DNA of 64,000 bases, taken from Hanleya hanleyi (taxonomy: Eukaryota > Mollusca > Polyplacophora > Lepidopleurida > Hanleyidae). How positions within the stretch are numbered: position 1 is the stretch's first letter; every line of letters starts with the position of its first letter. Under the pieces are notes generated by a model. It searched no databases and had not been told where the DNA came from. It saw only the letters and a program-made list of their open reading frames with translations. Positions 49,580-60,392 of the stretch are shown piece by piece. Position numbers and translations under genes: made by a program. The stretch covers positions 1 to 64,000 of the forward strand of contig JAVTVY010017288.1 of NCBI GenBank assembly GCA_036873755.1, given 5' to 3'.

Positions 49580-51090
49580 CAAAAGATAGCCGCCTCATTT
49601 GATTAGGTTTTGGTGTGTGTGCGTGCATTCATCCGTGTCCGGTGTCCGTCCAGCTACTTGTACATGTATATACAGGCCTTGGCTGCAAGATATCTTGAGA
49701 ACTACTGTACGGAATTTCACCAAACTTGGATGGAAGCTTCATTGGGATAGCCCCCTCATTTGATCTGGTTTTGGTGTATGTGTGCATGTGTTCATCCGTG
49801 TCCGGTGTCCGTCCGTCCGTTCATCTACTTGTACATGTATATACAGGCCTTGTCTGCAAGATATCTGGAGAACTACTTGACGGAGGTTCACCAAACTTGG
49901 ATGGAAGCTTCCTTGGGATAGCCCTCTCATCTGATTAGGTTTTGGTTTGTGTGTGCATTCGTCCATGTTCGGTGTCCGTCCGTCTGTCCAAGTACTTGTA
50001 CATGTATATGTATATACAGGCCCTTTCTGCAAGATATCTGAAGAACTACTGGACAGAATTTCACCAAACTTGGATGGAAGGTTCATTGGGATAGCCCCCT
50101 CATTTGATTAGGTTTGGGTGTGTGTGCATTTATCCATGTCCATCGTCCGTCCATCTAATGGTTCATGTATATACAGACCTTGTCTGCAAGATATCTGGAG
50201 AACTACTCGACGGAATTTCACCAAACTTGGATGGAAGCTTCCTTGGGATAGCCCCTTGTCTGATTAGGTTTTGGTGTGTGTGTGCGAACGTTCATTCGTA
50301 TCCATCCGTCCGCCCATCTACTTGTACATGTACATACAAGCGTTGTCTGTAAGATATCTGGAGAACTACCCCACGGAATTTCGTCAAACTTGGGTGGAAG
50401 CTTCATTGCAATGGGCTCATCTGATTAGGTTTCGGTATGCATGCATGCGTTCGTCTGGGTATGTTGTCTGTCTGCCTGCCCATCTACTTATACATGTATA
50501 GACAGGCCTTGTCTGTAAGATATCTGGAGAACTACTGGACGGAATTTCCCCGAACTTGGGTGGAAGCTTCATCGTGATGGCCTCTGGTGAACTTCACCAG
50601 ACTTGGATGGAATCTTTATTGGAATGGCCTCCGCATTATTATGTTTTGGTGTGCGCGCGTGTTTGGTGTTCATCCGTCTGTCTACTTGTACATGTATAGA
50701 CAGGCCCTGTCTGTAAAATATCTGAAGAACTACTGGATGGAATTTCCCCGAACTTGGATGGCAGCTTTATCGTGATGGCCTCCTCATCTGATTAGGTTTT
50801 GGTTTGTTTGCGTGCACCCATTTGTTTCTGATGCCCAGCTTTGTTGCATGTATGTACAGGACTACTCTTGTCTACAAGATAAGTAAAGAACTACTGGATG
50901 AAATTTCTCCAAACTTGGATGGAAGCTTCATTGAAATGGCCTTATGATCTAATTAGGTTTTGGTGTGAGCTAGTGAGCTTCCATGGGTCCATGCAAAATG
51001 TGCTTATCTGTCTGTCCAATTTTTGTTCACTCCATATCTTGGAAACTACTGAAGGCAGATGCATGAAACTTCTATACGGTACAGCATGTA
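49580..51090. repeat. Tandem array of about 165 bp units, eight to nine copies
   Basis: The anchor caccaaacttggatggaagc recurs at about 49718, 49889, 50061, 50218, 50379, 50547, 50745 and 50908, with a short extra half-unit near 50591. Each unit also has (ctc)atctgattaggttttgg, gtccgtccgtc, tacttgtacatgtatataca and caagatatctggagaactac. The last unit is degenerate. Confidence 0.92.
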
Positions 51091-51388
51091 TACTATAGGT
51101 GTGACTCTTGTATGTTTTGCATCTTGCCTATAATGTGATCAGTTTCGAAATAATTGGTTGGACGCTGTATATTTCAGCAATCCACTCATTGCTATATAAA
51201 TCTCGACTCCTCACTGGGTTACTGCAACAATGAAAATCGCCTCTTTGCAATTAATATTTTTAGATGCGCAGCTTTGTTTAGGATACTTATTGCTATATTC
51301 ATTTTATAGCACTTTGCCTTAAATTATGTGCCCACTCAAGGCAAGGTGAGAGGTTGGGGAGACGTATGTTTTTGCGGAACCTCTAGTT

Positions 51389-51557
51389 GTACCTGTTCAT
51401 GTGGCAACTTGGATGACATAACCACACTGCCCCTAGCACCGGCATAAGCGGTATTAGATACAAATCTAGAGAGCTATGATGGAAATGCTCTGACAACTCG
51501 TATATTGGTAACTGGTGAGCTGTGTCGCTGTGACAAGTCGTACACTGGGGATTGATG
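51389..51557 (-). mobile_element. Penelope-like tail, family B
   Basis: ttgtacctgttcatgtggca through agcaccggcataagcggtat and gatggaaatgctctgacaac, near-identical to 13738-13900. Confidence 0.75.
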
Positions 51558-51597
51558 AGCTGTATCGTCGTCAGATGAAAATGACGACGATACAGCT
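51558..51597. repeat. 16-bp-stem hairpin
   Basis: agctgtatcgtcgtca, eight-base loop, then the perfect reverse complement, directly adjoining the family B tail. Confidence 0.9.
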
Positions 51598-51864
51598 GAA
51601 CTCCGAGCAGCGTATGTCAGCTGTAGGACTTCTGTTGCCACGGAGATCGGTTTGCGATGAACAACCAGGACAAACACATCAAATATGACGAAATCTTTCG
51701 AGGGTAGAATAAGGGAATATTCAATTCATTCAGATATATATTTTGTCGTTTTGTTTTTGGTATCGGTTTTTGGTATCATTTTCAGCGGAAATATGACAGT
51801 GTCCGGTTAGATACATTTTAGTTTGCGTTTTTAAATATGTCTAAAGTATATTTATTTATTTATT

Positions 51865-52091
51865 TATTTACCGAAAAATGATAGATGTGGTATTGAATAT
51901 CCAGCTGTCGTCCGTACTCGAATGATGCCGGCAATGTAGAAAACATGCACACAACGAAAATAATAAACCCACAAGATGGTTTCCTGCAAGAGAGAGACGG
52001 TCAACAATTTTGAGAGATGACAGATAGACATCATGATAGTCTGTCGTTAAATCCTTATCATTGATAAATGCTTTTATCCATTTGAATTTCC
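51865..52091 (-). mobile_element. Divergent Penelope-like tail flanking the satellite
   Basis: Blocks cagctgtcgtcc, gtttcctgcaagagagagac, ggtcaacaatttt and gacatcatgatagt match the family A tail in order. The tail would next read gatgtatctcagtcacgctt, which is where the 48-bp array begins. Sequence after the array (56513-56545, gtgcctggtcatttgaatgt) continues the tail. Confidence 0.7.
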
Positions 52092-55000
52092 ATGTCATCA
52101 TGTATCATATAGAGTCTCTATCTCAGTCACGCTTTGATTGACCATGTCATCATGTATCATATAGAGTCTCTCAGTCACGCTTTGATTGTCCATGTCATCA
52201 TGTATCATATAGAGTCTCTCAGTCACGCTTTGATTGACCATGTCATCATGTATCATATAGAGTCTCTCAGTCACGCTTTGATTGACCATGTCATCATGTA
52301 TCATATAGAGTCTCTCAGTCATGCTTTGATTGACCATGTGATCATGTATCATATAGAGTCTCTCAGTCACGCTTTGATTGACCATGTCATCATGTATCAT
52401 ATAGAGTCTCTCAGTCACGCTTTGATTGACCATGTCATCATGTATCATATAGAGTCTCTCAGTCACCCTTTCATTGACCATGTCATCATGTATCATATAG
52501 AGTCTCTCAGTCACGCTTTGATTCCATGTCATCATGTATCATATAGAGTCTCTCAGTCACGCTTGGATTGTCCATGTCATCATGTATCATATAGAGTCTC
52601 TCAGTCACGCTTTGATTGACCATGTCATCATGTATCATATAGTCTCTCTGTCACGCTTTGATTCCATGTCATCATGTATCATATAGAGTCTCTCAGTCAC
52701 GCTTTGATTCCATGTCATCATGTATCATATAGAGTCTCTCAGTCACGCTTTGATTCCATGTCATCATGTATCATATAGAGTCTCTCAGTCACGCTTTGAT
52801 TCCATGTCAACATGTATCATATAGAGTCTCAGTCACGCATGTCATCATGTATCATTAGAGTCTCTGTCACGCTTTGATTGACCATGTCATCATGTATCAT
52901 ATAGAGACTCAGTCACGCTTTGATTCCATGTCATCATGTATCATATAGAGTCTCAGTCACGCTTTGATTGACCATGTCATCATGTATCATATAGAGTCTC
53001 TCAGTCACACTTTGATTCCATGTCATCATGTATCATATAGTCTCTCAGTCACGCTTTGATTGACCATGTCATGTATCATATAGAGTCTCTCAGTCACGCT
53101 TTGATTGACCATGTCATCATGTATCATATAGAGTCTCTCAGTCACGCTTTGATTGACCATGTCATCATGTATCATATAGAGTCTCTCAGTCACGCTTTGA
53201 TTGACCATGTGATCATGTATCATATAGAGTCTCTCAGTCATGCTTTGATTGACCATGTGATCATGTATCATATAGAGTCTCTCAGTCACGCTTTGATTGA
53301 CCATGTCATCATGTATCATATAGAGTCTCTCAGTCACGCTTTGATTGACCATGTCATCATGTATCATATAGAGTCTCTCAGTCACGCTTTGATTGACCAT
53401 GTCATCATGTATCATATAGAGTCTCTCAGTCACGCTTTGATTGTCCATGTCATCATGTATCATATAGAGTCTCTCAGTCACGCTTTGATTGTCCATGTCA
53501 TCATGTATCATATAGAGTCTCTCAGTCACGCTTTGATTCCATGTCATCATGTATCATATAGTCTCTCAGTCACGCTTTGATTGACCATGTCATCATGTAT
53601 CATATAGAGTCTCGCAGTCACGCTTTGATTGACCATGTCATCATGTATCATATAGTCTCTCAGTCACGCTTTGATTGTCCATGTCATCATGTATCATATA
53701 GAGTCTCTCAGTCACGCTAGAGTCTCTCAGTCACGCTTTGATTCCATGTCATCATGTATCATATAGAGTCTCTCAGTCACGCTTTGATTGACCATGTCAT
53801 CATGTATCATATAGAATCTCTCAGTCACGCTTTGATTGACCATGTCATCATGTATCATATAGAGTCTCTCAGTCACGCTTTGATTGACCATGTCATCATG
53901 TATCAATAGAGTCTCTCAGTCACGCTTTGATTGACCATGTCATCATGTATCATATAGAGTCTCTCAGTCACGCTTTGATTGACCATGTCATCATGTATCA
54001 TATAGAGTCTCTCAGTCACGCTTTGATTGACCATGTCATCATGTATCATATAGTCTCTCAGTCACGCTTTGATTGACCATGTCATCATGTATCATATAGA
54101 GTCTCTCAGTCACGCTTTGATTGACCATGTCATCATGTATCATATAGAGTCTCTCAGCCACGCTTTGATTGACCATGTCATCATGTATCATATAGAGTCT
54201 CTCAGTCACGCTTTGATTGACCATGTCATCATGTATCATATAGAGTCTCTCAGTCACGCTTTGATTGTCCATGTCATCATGTATCATATAGAGTCTCTCA
54301 GTCACGCTTTGATTGTCCATGTGATCATGTATCATATAGAGTCTCTCAGTCACGCTTTGATTGTCCATGTCATCATGTATCATATAGAGTCTCTCAGTCA
54401 CGCTTTGATTGACCATGTGATCATGTATCATATAGAGTCTCTCAGTCACGCTTTGATTGACCATGTCATCATGTATCATATAGAGTCTCTCAGTCACGCT
54501 TTGATTGACCATGTCATCATGTATCATATAGAGTCTCTCAGTCACGCTTTGATTGACCATGTCATCATGTATCATATAGAGTCTCTCAGTCACGCTTTGA
54601 TTGACCATGTTATCATGTATCATATAGAGTCTCTGTCACGCTTTGATTCCATGTCATCATGTATCATATAGAGTCTCTCAGTCACGCTATGATTGACCAT
54701 GTCATCATGTATCATATAGTCTCTCAGTCACGCTTTGATTGACCATGTCATCATGTATCATATAGAGTCTCTCAGTCACGCTTTGATTGTCCATGTCATC
54801 ATGTATCATATAGAGTCTCTCAGTCACGCTTTGATTGTCCATGTGATCATGTAGAGTATAGAGTCTCTAGCTCAGTCACGCTTTGATTGTCCATGTGATC
54901 ATGTATCATATAGAGTCTCTCAGTCACGCTTTGATTGACCATGTCATCATGTATCATATAGAGTCTCTCAGTCACGCTTTGATTGACCATGTCATCACGT

Positions 55001-56513
55001 ATCATATAGAGTCTCTCAGTCACGCTTTGATTGTCCATGTCATCATGTATCATATAGAGTCTCTCAGTCACGCTTTGATTGACCATGTCATCATGTATCA
55101 TATAGAGTCTCTCAGTCACGCTTTGATTGTCCTTGTCATCATGTATCATATAGTCTCTCAGTCACGCTTTGATTGACCATGTCATCATGTATCATATAGA
55201 GTCTCTTAGTCACGCTTTGATTGACCATGTCATCATGTATCATATAGAGTCTCTCAGTCACGCTTTGATTGACCATGTCATCATGTATCATATAGAGTCT
55301 CTCAGTCACGCTTTGATTGTCCATGTCATCATGTATCATATAGAGTCTCTCAGTCACGCTTTGATTGTCCATGTCATCATGTATCATATAGAGTCTCTCA
55401 GTCACGCTTTGATTGTCCATGTCATCATGTATCATATAGAGTCTCTCAGTCACGCTTTGATTGACCATGTCATCATGTATCATATAGAGTCTCTCAGTCA
55501 CGCTTTGATTGTCCATGTCATCATGTATCATAGAGTCTCTCAGTCACGCTTGATTGGCCCTGTCATCATGTATCATATAGTCTCTCAGTCACGCTTTGAT
55601 TGTCCATGTCATCATGTATCATATAGAGTCTCTCAGTCACGCTCATCATGTATCACTCCAGTCACGCTTTGATTGATGTCACATGTATCATCAGTCACGC
55701 TATTGACCATGTCATCATGTAGTCTCTCAGTCACGCTTTGATTGTCCATGTCATCATGTATCATATAGAGTCTCTCAGTCACGCTTTGATTGACCATGTC
55801 ATCATGTATCATATAGAGTCTCTCAGTCACGCTTGATTGTCCATGTCATCATGTATCATATAGAGTCTCTCAGTCACGCTTTGATTGACCATGTCATCAT
55901 GTATCATATAGAGTCTCTCAGTCACGCTTTGATTGTCCATGTCATCATGTATCATATAGAGTCTCTCAGTCACGCTTTGATTGTCCATGTCATCATGTAT
56001 CATATAGAGTCTCTCAGTCACGCTTTGATTCCATGTCATCATGTATCATATAGTCTCTCAGTCACGCTTTGATTGACCATGTCATCATGTATCATATAGA
56101 GTCTCGCAGTCACGCTTTGATTGACCATGTCATCATGTATCATATAGTCTCTCAGTCACGCTTTGATTGTCCATGTCATCATGTATCATATAGAGTCTCT
56201 CAGTCACGCTTTGATTGACCATGTCATCATGTATCATATAGAGTCTCTATCTCAGTCACGCTTTGATTGACCATGTCATCATGTATCATATAGAGTCTCT
56301 ATCTCAGTCACGCTTTGATTGACCATGTCATCATGTATCATATAGAGTCTCTCAGTTACGCTTTGATTGACCATGTCATCATGTATCATATAGAGTCTCT
56401 CAGTCACGCTTTGATTGTCCATGTCATCATGTATCATATAGAGTCTCTCAGTCACGCTTTGATTGTCCATGTCATAATGTATCATATAGAGTCTCTAGCT
56501 CAGTCACGCTTTG
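52092..56513. repeat. 48-bp satellite array, about 90 units
   Basis: The unit runs catgtcatcatgtatcatat, agagtctctcagtcacgctt, tgattgac. Variants: gtc instead of gac before catg, a 45-bp form lacking that triplet, and a 44-bp form lacking agag. Being 16 codons long, it stays open on both strands (MIHDDMVNQSVTERLY and HVIMYHIESLSHALID), which is not evidence of coding. The block around 53535-53695 recurs at about 56030-56190 with the same rare variants. Confidence 0.97.
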
Positions 56514-56545
56514 ATTGTGCCTGGTCATTTGAATGTCATGGAGAT

Positions 56546-57007
56546 GTAACATAAATGACATTCAAGCCCGGCAGTCGTATCTGCTAAACTTATATAGCAA
56601 CTTACGAAGCTATCTGCACAAGGACCATAAATTTAATACCTTCACCCGTGTTAGAATTGCCCAGTATTAACAGTTGAATTATATTAGTACGGCGCAATAA
56701 TTGATATTTTCATATTCAATAAAACTTTCCATGGTCTGCTTACTCAGACATATATTTCTATATTTAACTTACTCACAGAACCTTGACGAAGCTTCTGATA
56801 ATACGGGCGTGCGATAATTCTTTTTCTTAAATAATTCTTCCAAACCTATCGATATCATAAAACGGTTCTAGCGTGGTCACAAACAGGATATCACTACCCC
56901 CAATTACACAATGTGAAGAGAACGTACATATAATATGCCACTAGAGCTCTTCACAATAGAGATCCTCACAATCGATGTCACTTGAATATCCTTATTTTAT
57001 TTCATAG
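56546..57007. other. No gene seen
   Basis: Should hold upstream exons of the 57 kb paralogue if they survive, but I found none by eye. Confidence 0.4.
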
Positions 57008-57550
57008 ATGCCCCCCCGGAACAGACTACACTAAATCAATCTTCATCTTCACAGCTCCCGAGCTAGCGTATCTAATTCCACTCAAGTCGGTGCAAGGCAA
57101 CGTGTGGATACTTCATAGTCTCCACATGAACATCTGCAATAAATGCGCGGCTGAGATACTAAGGCTACGTCCGAGAATCCACCGTATTCTCGGTTCTTCT
57201 CGGGTCTGAATGTGAGGAACCGAGGGAAGCTTTACTTTAGACCCATATGGTTGCTTTTTAGTCGCCAGGTTTTTCCACCTCACCGCTCGTGTCCGCGTTT
57301 TCAGTTCTTAAAATTCAGGGGGATGAGTCGCAAGTCGCTCTTGCAGAAGGTACCCGGGATATTTGCATTGAGTTTAATGTGGACTGTGTACTTCTTCACA
57401 CACACAACCAGGGAGACCGAGATCCACAAATATCAGTGGGCGTGGACATGTGGTGCAAGTATACAATGAGCAGCTTGATTGGCAGTCCTTTCATTGTCTC
57501 CCATTATTTCCGATGACAAGAAATAGAAAGCGGATGCAACGACGCGGTAT
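57008..57550 (+). pseudogene. TGF-beta/activin-prodomain-like paralogue, damaged
   Basis: Follows the acceptor tattttatttcatag. The first frame reads PGTDYTKSIFIFTAPELAYL and VQGNVWILHSL (compare GSLYAQVLL in copy B). The second block reads VLKIQGDES, DICIEFNVDCVLL, VGVDMWCKY and GSPFIVSHYFR, collinear with AVLTIDGDRSD, ICLDFDVSCLIE, KLDLFC and CPFLVISYLKK of copy B. A 7-C run at 57011 is one base short of phase agreement. The two blocks are out of frame across about 57120-57295; a good acceptor-like tract (gtgtccgcgttttcag) precedes block two, so a small intron is possible but I found no convincing donor in frame. After YFR comes TGA; one frame over reads RNRKRMQRRG, a furin-like basic site as expected at a prodomain end. 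Exons 1-2 not found. Confidence 0.55.
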
Positions 57551-57894
57551 CCTTGCCACACATGGTGTGTTCGCCAAAAGATTATTAAATCCGAAATGAA
57601 ATTGTGATCTCATTAGTCATTGCCTGCATCTGTTTTCCCCAATGAAAAATGCCAAGACCTTTAGAGATTTGAGAAACAGAGAGTCTAATGAGGACTTTAT
57701 CATTGTTATTAGTGAACTAACGTACCTTGATCTCTTCTCAACATTATATATGATATATGTTCATGTAGGGTTTGATGGTTGTCTTGAATTTATGCAAAAT
57801 GCCCATTAACCTTTTTACCATAAACTACTGTGTCATCTATTTGTTTTGTCCCATACGCTAAGAATGATGCCATCGTCATTTAATTTGCAATTCA

Positions 57895-58102
57895 GGAAGC
57901 AATGGTGATGGTACAGCGTAGATCAGTTGTAGCACGTAAATTGACGAAAGCACGGAATAATCTTAGACAACTATATTCTCCGGATTTTGTTTATCTAACC
58001 TACGGTATAGTCTGCAAAGCAAACCAATGTACCTTTAGCAGACAATGTATGTACAGCACTACGGCATCTCTTGATGCAATGCAAGGTTTATGTTTGATGT
58101 GA
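57895..58102 (+). CDS. Possible small Cys-containing terminal exon
   Basis: The acceptor-like tttgcaattcag is followed by a frame with VCKANQCTFSRQCMYS and GLCLM, stop at 58100-58102. It lies 350 bp after the prodomain-like block in the same orientation and could be its last exon. It does not look like a TGF-beta cystine knot (four cysteines, wrong spacing). Splice phase with the preceding block cannot be settled. Low confidence that it is expressed. Confidence 0.25.
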
Positions 58103-58439
58103 CCTAAGAGTAACAGGATTCTTGTCGAGGAGTGACACTCGTTCAATGTCCTCAACCATGTATTCAACTTACTTGGTGATCATTATCATATACCAAATTA
58201 ATCCGCATATAATTCTGAATGTACATATGATACATATGTACAGTATAAATTGAAAACAAACCTTCCAAGCCTATCGACAGATAACAAAATAAAAAACACA
58301 CACCGCTGAACTATAATTTTTCAAATGCAATAATTTTCCTTTTTTAATGTATGCCATTGACTGAAAACTTCACTGCATTCTTAGAACGAGTTTACCGGCT
58401 CGGTGTTTCCATTCCTTTTCCCAATGCTCTCACTTGTGT

Positions 58440-58742
58440 TACAAGCGTCTAGTCCGTCATTCATAATTCAGCCGTCGTCCATAGAGAATATCCGCGTCCA
58501 TAATCCAAAGACCTATTCCATATTCCATATAACAGTATTAGCACTAAATTCAAAAAGACAATCATGTATACATAAACATAGGCTTGTTTCCTGCAAGAGA
58601 GAAGCGGTCAACAGTTTTCAATGATGCCGGCAAGACATCATGATGTTTCAAAAATATCAAATCCGTATCGCTGATCAGTATTCTTAATCCATAATATTCG
58701 TTGTAAATTCTTCATCTAAAGAATGATGTGACTGACCATTCT
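58440..58742 (-). mobile_element. Penelope-like tail, family A
   Basis: Starts ttacaagcgtctagtccgtc and runs to tcttcatctaaagaatgatgt. Tail-out partner of 59300-59968. Confidence 0.8.
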
Positions 58743-59020
58743 TTAGTGCTTCCATGAATCTGTATACTTGGGACACATTTGCGGTTTCGCCTAAAATTTA
58801 GGCGGATCATCAAGTGTGAATGGCACAAAATGTCCTCATTGTGACACATCATATTGGTATAATATCTTTGTAAAAGTACTCCCCATTCAAACGTACATAT
58901 TTAACATATAGTGTTCATGGTAAACGTGACATTACAGTATTTTTGCAACTGGGTATTTCATCGTTGGCTGTACGACATGAGACATTGTCTCAATATCAAC
59001 AACGTAAACTATTCTTTTCT

Positions 59021-59283
59021 GACACTATTTTCGTTATTTTGGGATTACACTATCTTAGAATAGCACAAATTCTAGTGCTGAAAAATTGGTCGAGTGCCGT
59101 GCGGGATTTGAATCAGCGACCCCAGAGTCATGCATGCACCTAATCGCCATGCACCTAATCGGCGATTACATGCCTGATTCTGGGGTCGCTGGTTCGAATC
59201 CCGCACGAGACTCGACCAATTTTTCAGCACTAGAATTTGTGCTATTCTAAGAAAGTGTAATCCCAAAATAACGAAAATAGTGT
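59021..59283. mobile_element. 263 bp foldback element with T-arm-like sequence in each arm
   Basis: Arms of about 120 bp (59021-59141, 59157-59283) are inverted copies (acactattttcgttattttg, gcacaaattctagtgctg, attggtcgag). Both contain ggtcgctggttcgaatcccg or its decayed form, which resembles a tRNA T arm/Pol III B box. No full tRNA is present. Confidence 0.85.
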
Positions 59284-59299
59284 TATACGATCACTTTCT

Positions 59300-59968
59300 A
59301 AATGATAAAAAATATATTCTTTTCTGGAATCAATATTGCAGAGGGGCCTGCATATCGCATATACGTATCTCGCCTTGTAGCATTTGCTAGATCCTGTGTG
59401 AAATGTGACGATTTTAATCAAGGTCACAAGACATTATTGGAGAATCTTGTAAAAAGGGGTTTTAAATTTGCAAGTTTCTCAAATTTGACAATACATATCG
59501 CACGCTGATAGCAAAATACCAGCGTAGCTTGCAAGATCTTTGGAGTTCGGTTTCGCAATTATAACGTTGTCTAATTCTGATATGGGTCGTATGGACCCCA
59601 TGTACCTCAAGACCTCCATGGCGTTCATATGAACAGACACAAGCGTGACTGGGACTCTGATACATCATTATCTAGAAAACGACTTTTCTGACGAAAATCA
59701 TATGTAATGGATGTAAGAATACTGATCAGCGACAGGGATTTAATATTTGGAACATCATGATGTCTTTACCGGCATCAATGAAACTACGGACATCAATCAA
59801 ACTACGGACATCAATCAAACTACGGACCCCTTCTCTCCTACATGAAACTAGCCCATGTTTATGTATACTATGATTGTTTTTGATCTGGTGATCATGCTGT
59901 TATACGAATTACGTCTCTAGATGATGGACATCGACATTCTTTAATGAACAACGTCTAGACGCTTGTAT
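59300..59968 (+). mobile_element. Penelope-like family A copy, RT C-terminus plus tail
   Basis: AYRIYVSRLVAFARSCVKCD and DFNQGHKTLLENL, then the tail to acgtctagacgcttgt. An 18-19 bp segment (actacggacatcaatcaa) is repeated about three times at 59773-59830. Confidence 0.8.
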
Positions 59969-60010
59969 GTTTTCTTGACTGACTATCGCTGACAAAATTT
60001 CTGGAATTAA

Positions 60011-60388
60011 AGGTGAAATGCAAAGGTTTTTAGATTCTCCTTTTCACATTTTATATAGGTTGAATAATAATAGAAATACCAGTCTATCTACTTTACTTGG
60101 TTTAATTTGAATTATCTTGTTTGCTAGAATCTTTTTAAAAATTGGTACCCCTAGCACAGCTGAATTGAGATTTGCAAAACGTCATCGCTTATCTTTCCTT
60201 GATCACGACGTCACGTCAGACCATCCGCCCGGGGCTTGAGATGCCAATTTTGAAGCACTTTTCAAAAGCTACCAGGAGACAAAATACTTCAAATAAAACC
60301 AAACAGAGTATTTGGGCTGATATTTCCATCATTAACTAGCCCGCGAAGAATATAAATAGGGAAATATGAAAACCTTTGCATTTCACCT
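60011..60388. mobile_element. 378 bp TTAA-flanked MITE
   Basis: 20-bp inverted termini (AGGTGAAATGCAAAGGTTTT at 60011-60030; reverse complement at 60369-60388) flanked by TTAA at 60007-60010 and 60389-60392. Confidence 0.88.
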
Positions 60389-60392
60389 TTAA

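Noticed and set aside
52092..56513. CRISPR-like regular array
   Set aside because: The units are contiguous with no unique spacers, and the context is a eukaryotic retroelement tail.
52134..56554. Long open frames with 16-residue repeats on both strands of the satellite
   Set aside because: A 48-bp unit has no frame drift, so open frames on both strands are automatic. No start context, splice sites or other coding signal.
57550..58102. TGF-beta mature cystine-knot domain after the prodomain-like block
   Set aside because: No frame downstream shows the expected cysteine spacing. The small frame at 57895-58102 has four cysteines in a different pattern.
59160..59215. tRNA gene
   Set aside because: Only a T-arm-like segment is present; no acceptor pairing or D arm.
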